This document shows positions 41,144-51,401 of a stretch of DNA of 64,000 bases, in pieces. The stretch lies in assembly GCF_003171515.1 (NCBI RefSeq), contig NC_089396.1:1-64000 (forward strand). Direction: 5' to 3'. The stretch's first letter is position 1. The number at the start of each line of letters is the position of its first letter. The stretch is from Pyrenophora tritici-repentis. Taxonomy: Eukaryota > Ascomycota > Dothideomycetes > Pleosporales > Pleosporaceae. The notes below the pieces were generated by a model, which saw only the letters and a list, made by a program, of their open reading frames with translations, did no database searches and had not been told where the DNA came from. The translations under genes were made by a program, and so were the position numbers.

Positions 41144-41931
41144 TCACGAAAAGCTTCGTGGCCAGCCAAGCGCATAGGTGCCATCTTTTTTGAAGTGTGC
41201 ATCCTCCTCAGGAACATCTGACCTGCAAGTCGGGCATGCTCTCTTCCCTTTCTCATCGAACCACTTAGTAATGTGAGGCTTGCAGAATGGATGGCCTACA
41301 TGCTAAGCTTGGGTCTGATGTGAATGTTGCGGTCACTTACCACAAGACAGATACACGCGTTCAGGGCTCAACGAGCCTTCCAAGGTACAGATAGAACATA
41401 CAGTACCGTAACACTCTACTGCGCCAGGAATCTGTAGGTGTTCTCGTCTCTTACATACTAATAGGTTTATTGAGGATGTGGGTAGTTTCATCCCATAGTT
41501 GGTAGAAGCGTGGACCAGATCGATCGCAGCACGGCCGAGGGCGCTCTTGAGATGGAGGAGTTCATCCAGAATGGACTGAACGACACATCTACCACAGTGA
41601 AGCTTGTAGAGTTAGTAAATGTACCTTTCGGCTTCTATGGACACTCACACAACCGCAGAATGGAAGAAAGTACACCTTGCCATCAGCTTTGAATGCCTCG
41701 TTGCATGTGGAACAAGAGAAAGATGATCCAGCCTCGGTAGCTGATTCTGTGGTTATAATTAATATCAATAGCTCTGTGGTAGAATGTGGAGTTCATGCCT
41801 AGCCGTCTTCTTTTGGGCCTCCGAGAGGCCAATTCCGTGATGGGCATCACTCTCGACTCAGAGTCAGAGTTGGAGCTAGAGTCAGAATCCGAGGAGGAGA
41901 TGTATTCTATGTTATCCATACTAATGGGCAT
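41144..41931 (-). CDS. RING-type zinc-finger protein
   Basis: Three or more exons on the minus strand. Exon 41295-41144 carries G-H-P-F-C-K-P-H-I-T-K-W and C-P-T-C with the stop at 41144-41146. Exon 41602-41341 carries L-H-C-G-R-C-V and C-S-I-C. An exon ending at 41649 carries C-S-T-C and F-C-G-C. Introns 41648-41603 and 41340-41296 have GT-AG ends and keep phase. The C-S-I-C ... S-C-G-H-P-F-C-x2-H ... C-P-T-C order is a RING-H2-like zinc site, with a further Cys cluster before it, so E3 ubiquitin-ligase activity is plausible. The 5' exon is uncertain: an acidic Ser/Asp-rich frame from 41931 with a nuclear-type basic patch (R-R-P-K-R-R-R) probably belongs to it, but I could not find a splice that keeps phase. 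Confidence 0.6.
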
Positions 41932-42420
41932 CGTTCCAAGGATATGGAAAGGCGCAGTAAGATATGGAAAAAATGTAGATGCCAGCGGGAGGAGTGGGAC
42001 AGTTCAAATCGACGATATTGAAGCTTCGGGCGCTCTTTTCCTCGTTCTATAGGCAGTCGGGGAAGAAGATATCGCTGTCAGAATCTGTCATCAATCGTGA
42101 CGGCTATTAGGATATCAAATACCGCCAGCCTGTCGTGGCTTATATACCCGCTGCCATGCTCAACAGTGCTAGGGAGAAGCTTTCTTTTAGCTACGGACCT
42201 TAATGTCGCCTCCGCCAATCGACTGTCACTCGTCTGCCGCGGATGCAGAGCACAGCACCATTGTCCCGAGCTGCGCCTCGCCGTTGTTACACTACCAGGT
42301 TTCTGTCAGTGCCCACAGTCTCGAGAGCGTGGTAATATGCATGTCGCCGCAGATAGAGTCTCGCGCGATCATGCCTGCCTGTTTCAAGTGGCGGCTTTAC
42401 GACTACGATGCGGCTAGTAG
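41932..42420. other. intergenic up to MITE copy E
   Basis: Only short chance frames are seen. It ends at the TSD of MITE copy E (42413-42420). Confidence 0.35.
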
Positions 42421-42582
42421 CACAGTCCGCAACAATCAATTAAGTGGGTCCTAGAAGGTTCAGATTGGATTGATTGATTACCGCTTTAAGCCTAGTAGTT
42501 ACCTATAGGAGTTTAAGCCCTACCTAGATAGGTAAGTGGGTCTAGGAGAGTGACCGGATTGAATTGATTGTTGCGGAGTCTA
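42421..42582 (-). mobile_element. 162-bp hAT-type MITE, copy E
   Basis: Inverted orientation of copy A, same sequence. The TSD gctagtag lies at 42413-42420 and 42583-42590. Confidence 0.93.
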
Positions 42583-42686
42583 GCTAGTAGATCCCACAAC
42601 AGCTCAAGAGGGTTTAAGAATGAAAGTCTGCCTTGCTTAGAGCAGTCGCTAGGAAGCTAAAGTCGACAAAATACTAGGCAACGAAG

Positions 42687-45575
42687 CAGTGATCGGAATG
42701 GTCTGGTCTGACTTGGTCTTGGTCTGGTCTAGACCGCCAAGACTTGGTCTGGTCTGGCGATTTTTTGAGACCGTGGTCGGACCGGTCTAGATGATCGGAC
42801 CGGTCCGGCTATAAATAGGTCCACGTGACTAGATCTTAGACTAATCTAGCCAGAAAATTTAGCACAATATGAGTCATTAAGATCAAGGTAAGTCTTCTAC
42901 TTACATAGAACAATCAAGTCCTTAACAGCCTACTTATATACTATTGTTATGGAGCCTTCAACACCAACCTCACCGTCCCCATCGAATATTATAAGACTAG
43001 ATTTAACGTCTCTTACTCCATCTCCTATCCCCACGTCATCACCCACCCCTATACTATCACCCACTCCTATTCAATATCACGAATCTCCAGATGAGTTCGT
43101 GCAGGGCGGTATCACGTACGTGAAACGTGCAATAATTGCAAGGAAGGATTTCCGTCAAGGTACATCACACATCTGGAAGTACGGACTCCAATACATTCGA
43201 GATAGCGATAAGAAAGAGGTGTATTACTGCCATGAGTGCAGGGTTGGGAAGAGCAAGCAAGAGTTGTTTGTCATCAATGGCACTTCTAGGATCCGGAATC
43301 ACCTGGAACAGAAGCACCAGATTGATCCCCAGAGTGGCATCAAGTGAAAGGGTTCTGTACGGAAGTCTATAATCGACCAGCAAAAGGATGGGGCTGCTTC
43401 CAGCACCTTTTTCTAGAAGGAGTCAGTAGAGAAGTTTAAAGAGCTTCTAATTCGTTGGATTGTGTACTGCCATATCGCCTTCTTTCAATTAGAGAACCAG
43501 TACTTTCGTGAACTACTCCTCTTTTTAAATCCGGCACTACTCAACCACCTCCCGAAGGCTGCGAAGACTATCCGAAGCTGGGTAATAAATGCATTCATAT
43601 CGAAGAAGCAACAGCTTAGGGAGGACCTACACCATTCACGGAGTAGGATCTCTATCTCCTTTGATCTCTGGACTTCACCAAACCCTTACGCTATCCTAGG
43701 CGTCGTCGCTATGTGGATTAATACTACCGGCATGCGACGTGTTACCGCTTTAGGTATGCGACGTATATACGGCGAACATACTAGAGAGAATCTTGGATCG
43801 GTGGTCCTTGAATTGCTGGAAGAATACGACATTAGCGGAGATCAGATTGGATACTTTATGCTGGATAATGCCTCGGCAAATGATACCGCTGTTGAGTTTA
43901 TACTCAAGGATCTCTGCCCATGGATGAAGTCAAAACAACGTCGTCATCGCCGGCTGCGTTGCTTGGGCCATGTCATCAACCTCTGTTGCCAGGCGTTCCT
44001 TATGGGGCGAAACTGTGAGAAGTATCTTGCGAAGCTGGAGAAGCATCATCAACGTGGCGACTATACGAAGGTGGAAGAGCTCTGGAAGAAGTTCGGATGT
44101 TTGGGTCGTCTTCACAACCTGGTGCGATACATCAGGCTTACTCCACAACGGCGTAAGGAGTTTGCTACAATTATTATCGGCGGAGATCTTTCGCAATTCG
44201 ACGGGCTTGAGCTTATCCAGAACAACTCGACCCGCTGGAACTCATGGTTTTATTCGATTACACGTGCATTAAATGTTCGAGAACGTTTAGAGCTCTTCTG
44301 TAACGGTTTGGGACTTGCCAAGACCGACTTGGGTGAGAGTTGGGTACGGCCATCGCTACCACACTTTCTCATCACACACACCTATATAGCTGCAGTTCCT
44401 CCATAGCTACACAATGCAACGCAGTCCTCCTCCTCTCCTCACACCGTTACATCTTCTCGGCTCGTCATGTACCTGGAAAGGGCTCCGTAGGGATCGCGAA
44501 CTTTAAGCTTGATGGACAGCACTGGTTTGAGCTTAAAAAGATTGAACTCGCTCTCAAAGACTTCTATGCTGCAACTTTGCTTTCTGAAGGTAAGAAGACG
44601 TCACTTGCGGACTGGTTTTCAACTTTGGACTGCCTTCTCCGGGAGATAAGCGAGACGAAGGATCACTACCACGACATCCAGACTGAGGACGATAACAACT
44701 TTACATGGAAGTACCTTCAAGGCTGCGCTGATGCTGCTTAGTTAAAGTGCGTTGAGTACTATAACAATCAGCAGCTGAATTGGCAAAATCGATTCCCTGA
44801 AGATACTGACCTTCCACCGGCATATTATGCGGCTCAAATCCTTAATCCATATCGCAAGTGGGGATGGTTCAGGCAAGAGTGGGTTCTTCATGGCGACGAA
44901 GAGAAGAAGAGGTGGTTTGAAAACGCACAATTAGCGGTGAAGCATCTCTGGGAGACAGAGTATAAGGGAAGGTACCCTGTCGAGATGCTGCCACCACCAG
45001 CCAGGAAGGAGAGAGATCCTGACCCAGCATTTGATCGCCAGCGGGAACATAAGCGCATTCGAATAGACGCTCCAGTTTCTACAACTGATTTGTATGAACA
45101 ATACATCTCTACTGACCGGCTTCATAACGAAGAGGCAGGTTGCAATGAGGCTATTGCGTACTGGCTATCTCGCTACGACTCCCAACGAGATCTCGCTCGC
45201 TTCGCTCTAGACATGTTTGCGATCTCGCCTATGTCGGATGAATGCGAACGTCTTTTTAGTAGCGCGAAGCTTACTATCGTCGATCGCCGTGGTAGGCTGA
45301 AGGCAGATATTATAGAAGCGTGCGAGTGTCTCCGGGCCTGGTATGGAAAGCCCCAAGCTGAGGGGAACAGCGATATCGAGGATAGTGAGAACGAAGACTA
45401 CTAGATTGACAGTCAGTAGTAAAACACATTTCCTCGGCTTCCTTCTTTGCTTCAGCCTCATTCTTGGCGGTCTTGTTGGTCGGACCGGTCTGGTCGGACC
45501 GGTCCTTATGTAAGCACCTGGTCTGGTCTGGTCTGAGGGTACAGACCAGACCAGACCAGACCATTCCGATCACTG
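42687..45575 (+). mobile_element. hAT transposon 2 (degenerate)
   Basis: 2889 bp with 24-bp terminal repeats CAGTGATCGGAATGGTCTGG... and their inverted copy, flanked by the 8-bp TSD caacgaag (42679-42686, 45576-45583). Both ends carry many subterminal GGTCTGGTCT / GGACCGGTC motifs, as hAT transposases require for binding. It is inserted inside a dispersed repeat (see 45581-45794). The transposase gene has in-frame stops, so the element is non-autonomous today. Confidence 0.9.
42949..45404 (+). pseudogene. hAT-family transposase of element 2, with nonsense changes
   Basis: Exons 42949-44332 and 44491-45404 (intron 44333-44490, phase-consistent) would give about 766 codons. The N-terminus is Pro/Ser/Thr-rich, followed by a BED-like finger (Y-Y-C-H-E-C ... 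H-L-E-Q-K-H). The core contains S-F-D-L-W-T-S, L-D-N-A-S-A-N-D and R-R-L-R-C-L-G-H-V-I-N-L. The C-terminal dimerisation block is F-A-I-S-P-M-S-D-E-C-E-R-L-F-S. Three in-frame stops are present: TGA at 43345-43347, TAG at 43414-43416 and TAG at 44739-44741. These fit C-to-T changes at Arg or Gln codons. It is a different subfamily from hAT 1. Confidence 0.82.
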
Positions 45576-45580
45576 CAACG

Positions 45581-45794
45581 AAGCTTCCTGCACCTTTGCA
45601 GGCCTCGTGCGGGGAGTTATCCATTAATCTTGCCAATAGACGTTATGACCTGAAATAGAAAAAGCAACGATGATATAGTATATACATTTTACATGAGAGG
45701 GTGAATGAGCGCTATAGAGATGTGCTGTGCCGGGGAAAGGTCGTATTGAACCCCTGCTTAGATGTTGTGGGCGGAGGAAGTATTCGATTCTACA
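45581..45794 (+). repeat. dispersed repeat R1, copy 1
   Basis: Begins aagcttcctgcacc and ends near tattcgatt. It is about 80 percent similar by eye to 47551-47768. The hAT 2 element sits at its left border, and the sequence left of hAT 2 (42650-42686) appears to continue the repeat. No coding capacity is seen. Confidence 0.65.
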
Positions 45795-46114
45795 TCATTA
45801 GCTGTTGTAGGCGACCGATGACAGAGACCCCAAAGCGCACAGAAATCCGCATCCGCAAGCGGCTCTCGCTCCCTTGTAGCATCGTTATCGCTCGGTCTTC
45901 TGCATGCATTCAATGCAACTTCTTAACCGGAAGCCTTACCTATGACTTTAACGTATCAATGGCCTCGTATAAGTTACATTAAATCCATTTTCGCGGGCGG
46001 AGAGTGTTTTGCCAGCTTTGGGAGTGCGTGCAGGAAAATTACAATAACCAGTTGATTCACTAATATCTTCACAGATTAGGGAATTGCGAGGAATATACAC
46101 GCGTGCAAAGTATA

Positions 46115-46673
46115 TTAATTTCCACGTGCTCTTTTCCTGGGGCGGTGTGTATCGTCATTAGGGCCGTGGGCGCTGGCACTATCCGCCCATCTAACGAGTT
46201 TGCCGCCCTTGGGCAAGCTCCTATGAGTGGGTTGTTTGAGTGCTTCTTGGAGACGAGAGACCACGTCGTCTACCATACTTGAAATGTGTTTTTGCCGCCC
46301 CATCAAGTCATTCAGTTCGTCCAAAAGATCTGCTACTTCGGTACCATTCTCCTGGGGCTGGTTTCCTACATGGTTTCTCAGTACTGGTCGATGCATAGGG
46401 AGGATAATCTTACTAGCGTTGATGTATGAGGCTGTCCCTCTTGTCTCACGCGACGCGCATTCGCCAAGCTGCTCATTATTTTTCTTATCACCAGACTGCT
46501 TGCTTGCACGTGCTGGTTCTGCTGGTTCTGAAGCTGGATAAACGGTATCATCTCTGACTACTGGACAGTTTTGATACCCCTGCGATGATCAGTAATAGCC
46601 GCCAATCGTGCAACATTTATACATACCTGATACAATGTATTGTCTGGAATGGTTTCTTGAGAACTCATCATTC
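46115..46673 (-). CDS. hypothetical 169-residue protein with a central coiled-coil-like helix
   Basis: Exon 46673-46629 (M-M-S-S-Q-E-T...L-Y-Q) and exon 46579-46115 are joined by a 49-bp intron with GTATGT and CATCGCAG ends, phase 0, giving 170 codons. The middle (A-D-L-L-D-E-L-N-D-L-M-G-R-Q ... V-S-R-L-Q-E-A-L) looks helical with heptad spacing. The C-terminus is basic (R-P-R-K-R-A-R), which suggests a nuclear signal. No known domain is recognised. The neat intron and clean frame favour a real gene. Confidence 0.5.
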
Positions 46674-47550
46674 TCTTGGCTTCTCGAGAATGCACCGGTT
46701 GTAAGGTAGAAGAGGGATGACATTTTCAGAAGCATTGAAAGCTCATTTATATACCAGTGATCTTGACTAGACTAGCTGGGTCGTTGTATGCGCTACGCAA
46801 TGACATCTCAAGTCCTCACAGGGGTTAATAGTCCCATGCAGCATGGCGCACATCATCTGCACGTTAATAGGCATGTGAACACACACAGTCGGTGGAGCGA
46901 AATAAATAAAGGCTAGGCTTCCAGTCCACCAGGCGTTGTTGTGGGCATGATTAAGATGATGCCAGATTTATAGGATAGTCTCTGAACTGTAATGCGGGAG
47001 CGGCTGAATAATGTGGTTGTAGAGGCATCCAGTTGAGCTGAAATGACATGGGGGTGCGAGAGAGGTGAAGAAGTGGGAGAACGTGAGTGGTGGGTCATTC
47101 TTTCTTACCCAATAGTGAGAGCATGGAGGCTAGGAAACCGCGTAGTCGGCGCTTCGAATAGGCTTTGCTCGTGCCCTCGATCGTATGTGTCGCCCGCTGG
47201 GAACTAAGCCGAGCACACGGAATCATTCAGCCCAATCTGAGAAGGCAGCAGGGGAACATGATAAGTATACAGCCTATCGTCATTCTTTACCGACATTGCC
47301 CTTCCTCCTCCCTTTCTCATCTGTGCCCGTCACCCTTACCGCCCATTCTCATCATCGGTCTCGACCTCTGCATCGGGCTCGACTGCTGCATTGATTGTTC
47401 GATTGGAGATAATCATCATCATCATTGTCATCAGATGATCTCCGCTTCATCGTTCGCAACATGTGTATAATCTGAGGGCAAGGTTAAGACGCAAGTTGTT
47501 AAGTATTATTATGTTGACGTACGGCGGAGAGCTAAAACCTTGGCACGTCC
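46674..47550. other. intergenic, no gene supported
   Basis: Weak frames only, such as a His-rich one near 47410-47440 caused by a CAT repeat. No terminal repeat or RNA gene is recognised. Confidence 0.35.
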
Positions 47551-47768
47551 AAGCTTCCTGCACCGTTGCAAGCCTCGTGCGGTGAGTCATACATCACCCT
47601 TGCCATTAGACGTTGTGACTCAAGATAGAAAAGCGACGATGATAGTTACAGTAAATACATTATATATTAGATAGAGAATGAGCGCTCTAGAGACGTGCTG
47701 TGCTAGGGAAAGGCCGTATCGAACCCCCACTTAGCTCTTGTAAGCAGAGGAAATATTCGATTATATAA
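47551..47768 (+). repeat. dispersed repeat R1, copy 2
   Basis: Similar to 45581-45794, starting with the same aagcttcctgcacc. It lacks the hAT 2 insertion and so shows the empty form of that region. Confidence 0.65.
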
Positions 47769-47851
47769 TGCTGAGGCACGTGCGTAGCACTAGCGGTGCT
47801 AGTGGTATCTGATCCAGGTTGAAACTATAACTGATCGCCAGACAGCATGTT

Positions 47852-48013
47852 CACAGTCCGCAACAATCAATTAAGTGGGTCCTAGAAGGTTCAGATTGGA
47901 TTGATTGATTACCGCTTTAAGCCTAGTAGTTACCTATAGGAGTTTAAGCCCTACCTAGATAGGTAAGTGGGTCTAGGAGAGTGACCGGATTGAATTGATT
48001 GTTGCGGAGTCTA
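47852..48013 (-). mobile_element. 162-bp hAT-type MITE, copy F
   Basis: Inverted orientation, same sequence as copy E. The TSD agcatgtt lies at 47844-47851 and 48014-48021. Confidence 0.93.
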
Positions 48014-48289
48014 AGCATGTTAATGAGGGTCAGTAGCTTTTGGCAAGCACCGATCTCTAGGTATATAAACCGTTTGAGGGAATCATAGGCTATCATCGGG
48101 CCTTAGGCTTTGCATAAGATGGAACGAACAACGCAAAGGTAGGCCTAACGATGCTATACTTGTTCAAAGCTAACCCTCCTAAGTACCGACATCCTCGATT
48201 TTAACCCTGCCTCTCCAAATATTCGGGCGCTTCGGACCTCTTTACGCTCTATACCATCTGAAAATGACAAATATCAAGCGTGCATAGCC

Positions 48290-49063
48290 ATGCAGAACGA
48301 AATGCATTCCCAGCGAAGACAATCTGATTGGCTATTCAGGAAACTTAGGGAAGTTATGATAGAAGAGTGCTATCAGTATAGGAATAGCGAGCAGCCGCAG
48401 CTAGATGCCGTCTTCAATGCGAAGCAATGGGAGCAGTTTGTCAACATGGCACAATCCAAGATCAGGATAAGTAAGCAGTGCCTCGCTTCGCTTGTTAGGA
48501 CAGCTGAGTATTGGGGAATGAACAAGGTCCAGTACTATGAGTGGGCGTCAATGGGCGTCAAGTACTGCGATGTGCTGGTCACTGCTGCTTCTCAAAATCC
48601 TGTCTGGGAGGAGGCCCGCGTCAAACTAAATCAGCTGCTGTTGAGAAGGATCGCCGAAGGGCGTTTTCTAAGGACGACTGCAAATCCCATTTACCTACTC
48701 GATCTAGAGCACCTTATAGCCTGGACAGACAAGACCAACTTTGAGAAGAGAGGCCGCAGAGCGTACACTTTAAAGTATGAGCCGATTACCGAATCCGATC
48801 TACCAGTTGGTTATGGGCTTGACCAATTCGGGCTTATTGTAACTGTAGCATCTCAATCAGCCCTATCAGCATGCACAACGACGGAAGTAGAAGCACCAAA
48901 TCATCTGCACAAAGGCGAGAATGAATTCACGACAACTACAACAGCCCCATCTGACAGTTGTCCTTCTCAACAATGTTCTCGTAGCTGGCAAGCCTTGCAG
49001 ATTGCGACGTTACTAGGATTTTGTTTGTTGGCGGAATTTTTCTGGTGGCATAGGCAGACATAA
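48290..49063 (+). CDS. hypothetical tail-anchored protein, 257 residues
   Basis: Single frame from M-Q-N-E-M-H. The first 190 residues are mixed and charged with several Trp and Tyr, without a domain I recognise. A Thr/Ser-rich, lysine-poor stretch follows (about 190-230), then a single hydrophobic segment near residues 234-252 (A-L-Q-I-A-T-L-L-G-F-C-L-L-A-E-F-F) ends the protein with W-W-H-R-Q-T. That is the layout of a tail-anchored membrane protein. An in-frame stop lies a few codons upstream of the Met, so this start is likely. Function unknown. Confidence 0.5.
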   Translation: MQNEMHSQRRQSDWLFRKLREVMIEECYQYRNSEQPQLDAVFNAKQWEQFVNMAQSKIRISKQCLASLVRTAEYWGMNKVQYYEWASMGVKYCDVLVTAASQNPVWEEARVKLNQLLLRRIAEGRFLRTTANPIYLLDLEHLIAWTDKTNFEKRGRRAYTLKYEPITESDLPVGYGLDQFGLIVTVASQSALSACTTTEVEAPNHLHKGENEFTTTTTAPSDSCPSQQCSRSWQALQIATLLGFCLLAEFFWWHRQT

Positions 49064-49229
49064 CTTAGATAACTGAACAGTGCCATATAAGTTAGACTCT
49101 GTTTATTCACAAGCGCATGAGAAGCAGTTCTGAAACTATAACTCCCTCTAAGTTAACTTACTCTTACTTCGACATCGCTATTTGTGTGCGTGCCATCCAT
49201 AACTTTAACCAGGCTGTCTTTCTTTGTAC

Positions 49230-49367
49230 CAGAGATGGCAACAAACAAATCAAACAAACAAATTATTTGATAACTGACCTCTCTGCGGTACGTACACGCT
49301 CGCATGGACCAGAATGTGATCAGTTATCAAACAATTTGTTTGTTTGATTTGTTTGTTGCCATCTCTA
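49230..49367. mobile_element. 138-bp hAT-type MITE related to hAT element 1
   Basis: Near-perfect inverted ends of about 34 bp starting CAGAGATGGCAACAAACAAA, flanked by the 8-bp TSD ctttgtac (49222-49229, 49368-49375). The same terminal sequence starts hAT element 1 at 21538. Confidence 0.88.
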
Positions 49368-49375
49368 CTTTGTAC

Positions 49376-50044
49376 CCTAGTCTCACGTATGTGATATGGA
49401 AGAAGAGATGAAGGACTGAGTTGATTGTATAGCTATGAACGAGGGAAGCTATATATATGTGAGGAATGAGAGAGTGTAGGGATAGCCCTGCTAGCGTGCA
49501 ACACCTAGCGATCCCCATGTATCTTTGCTTATCCTCAAATGAGTCTATGTTGCAGTACAATGCAGTCAATTAAAGTGTAACCGCGCGAGGCAGTCATCAG
49601 AGTATATTGTGTTTTGTTGTTCTTGTGCTGTCATGGCCACCTTATATGTAGCCATAATCAGGGTCTATTTACATGACGTATCTCTGATGCTGGTGAGGGG
49701 AGAAGGTGCTCATGGAGGGGAGGGAGGAGCGCCAGGACAACGCACGTGACATGCGCAATACCCTTGCCTCACAAACCGCAACAGTCTAGCTCATCAATGT
49801 AGCTTCCCACCAATCTATACCCGCATCTCACACGGCAGAATCATCAAGGCAAGAATACCAAGTAACTTAAAGGCTAGAGTAGTGCGAATGAGCAAAGCGC
49901 GGGTTGAGGACGATAAGAGGATACCAGAATCATGGAGAGCACTAGTGGCGAAAATATGGTAGTGGAGAACAAGAACTTAGTATTGGAGTGCTAACTACAC
50001 GCATAATTATTATCTTTAAGGCGTTCTCATTCTGCAATGATTGG
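49376..50044. other. intergenic with a diverged dispersed repeat
   Basis: The stretch about 49577-49700 (gcgaggcagtcatc ... catgacgtatctctgat) resembles 58187-58372, where similar blocks occur in the same order with an extra 60-80 bases. It may be an old LTR or MITE family; no boundaries could be set. No gene is seen. Confidence 0.35.
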
Positions 50045-50775
50045 CTAGGATCGTGGCCAGTGGTGTTGCATGTGGTGATTTAGAGCATCCATGTGCTGAT
50101 TGACAGACAGCTGGGCGTGGAATTTCTTATCACAGGTCTCGCATTCGAACTAAGACTCTCTGTGTCCCTTATCGTCCATGTGCTGGTCTGCCGCGTGCTG
50201 GGTATTGAATCGCTTGTCGCAGGTCTCGCATTTGAACTGAGGCTCTCTGTGTCCCTTGTCGTCCATGTGCTGGTCTGCCGCGTGCTGGGTATTGAATCGC
50301 TTGTCACAGGTCTCGCATTTGAACTGAGGCTCTCTGTGTCCCTTGTCGTCCATGTGCTGGTCTGCCGCGTGCTGGGTATTGAATCGCTTGTCGCAGGTCT
50401 CGCATTTGAACTGAGGCTCTCTGTGTCCCTTGTCGTCCATGTGTTGGTCTGCCGCGTGCTGGGTGTTGAATCGCTTGTCGCAGGTCTCGCATTCGAACTG
50501 AGGCTCTCTGTGTCCCTTGTCGTCCATGTGTTGGTCTGCCGCGTGCTGGGTGTTGAATCGCTTGTCGCAGGTCTCGCATTCGAACTGAGGCTCTCTGTGT
50601 CCCTTGTCGTCCATGTGCTGATCTGCCGAGCCTTTATTGTTGTTTACTTTCCGTTTCTCTGACGTAATCGAAGGTTCTAGCTGCGCTGTTGTTTGTTCCT
50701 GTGGCTTAGTAAGCGACCTGAGTAAACGGGCATCTGGCGAATCGCCGTTCAGACTACTATCTCTCTACCGGGCCC
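50045..50775 (-). pseudogene. C2H2 zinc-finger array protein with near-identical 87-bp repeats
   Basis: On the minus strand, an open frame from about 50775 leads into fingers of the form F-E-C-E-T-C-D-K-R-F-N-T-Q-H-A-A-D-Q-H-x5-H, repeated every 29 residues (87 bp). Five fingers with almost the same sequence span 50614-50165. A sixth, more diverged finger (C-E-T-C-D-K-K-F-H-A-Q-L) lies beyond an in-frame TAG where the repeats have CAG, followed by a stop at 50045-50047. The first Met in frame is only at 50614; upstream sequence stays open to a stop near 50777, so an upstream exon is likely missing from my model. CAG to TAG is a CpA to TpA change. C2H2 arrays usually bind nucleic acid. Confidence 0.6.
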
Positions 50776-50936
50776 AGCAATCGTTAACTGATAGTTTATG
50801 GTCATCTTCTTTGCTGACAACCACGAGCAATAAAGATATCTCCGTAATTTGGGGAGAAAGACGAATTCGGATCTTAGCAGCAACTGCTCCACGGTGTTTA
50901 GTGAATGAGGAGCTATTGTGTTTGTAGAGCAATTCA

Positions 50937-51401
50937 ATGTCTCCTGGACTGCTCGTTGTACCCAAAACATATGCAGAAGCGAAACTGAAAGAATTCGAAC
51001 CACCAACATGTTTTAATCCTCCTCACTCGCAGCCGGCGTGTAATCCAGCTTCTAGCAATGCTCCTACTCCCCAGTCGTGGCTCCCTCGATCACGCGGTCA
51101 TTTAAATATCGAAACTGATGCCATCATCGGGACACAGATTCAAATCTATGTGGAGGACAAAGTAGTGCACGAAATAGAGAAGATGGCACCGCAGGCCTCG
51201 GGTAGTGCGCCTTCTGGCACGAAGTGGGACGGGACAGACTGGCGTTCAACTGGAAATCCTGACTATGTCTGGGTCAATAATGCGTGGAACCACAAGCCAG
51301 CTGGCATGCGCTGGGATGGGACAGACTGGCGGTCAACTGGCAATCCTGACTACGTTTGGGTCGCCAGTCAATGGGTCTCCAAAAAAGCTTCAGGACGATG
51401 A
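50937..51401 (+). CDS. hypothetical protein with duplicated Trp-rich 29-residue repeat
   Basis: The frame 50937-51401 (154 codons) ends with two copies of W-D-G-T-D-W-R-S-T-G-N-P-D-Y-V-W-V, separated by about 12 residues. A start at 51183 (M-A-P-Q-A-S...) would give a compact 73-residue protein of linker plus both repeats. The repeats are nearly the same at DNA level, so they are a recent duplication. No domain is recognised. Confidence 0.4.
   Translation: MSPGLLVVPKTYAEAKLKEFEPPTCFNPPHSQPACNPASSNAPTPQSWLPRSRGHLNIETDAIIGTQIQIYVEDKVVHEIEKMAPQASGSAPSGTKWDGTDWRSTGNPDYVWVNNAWNHKPAGMRWDGTDWRSTGNPDYVWVASQWVSKKASGR

Noticed and set aside
50138..50640. CRISPR-like array
   Set aside because: The 87-bp units are contiguous and encode zinc fingers; there are no spacers.
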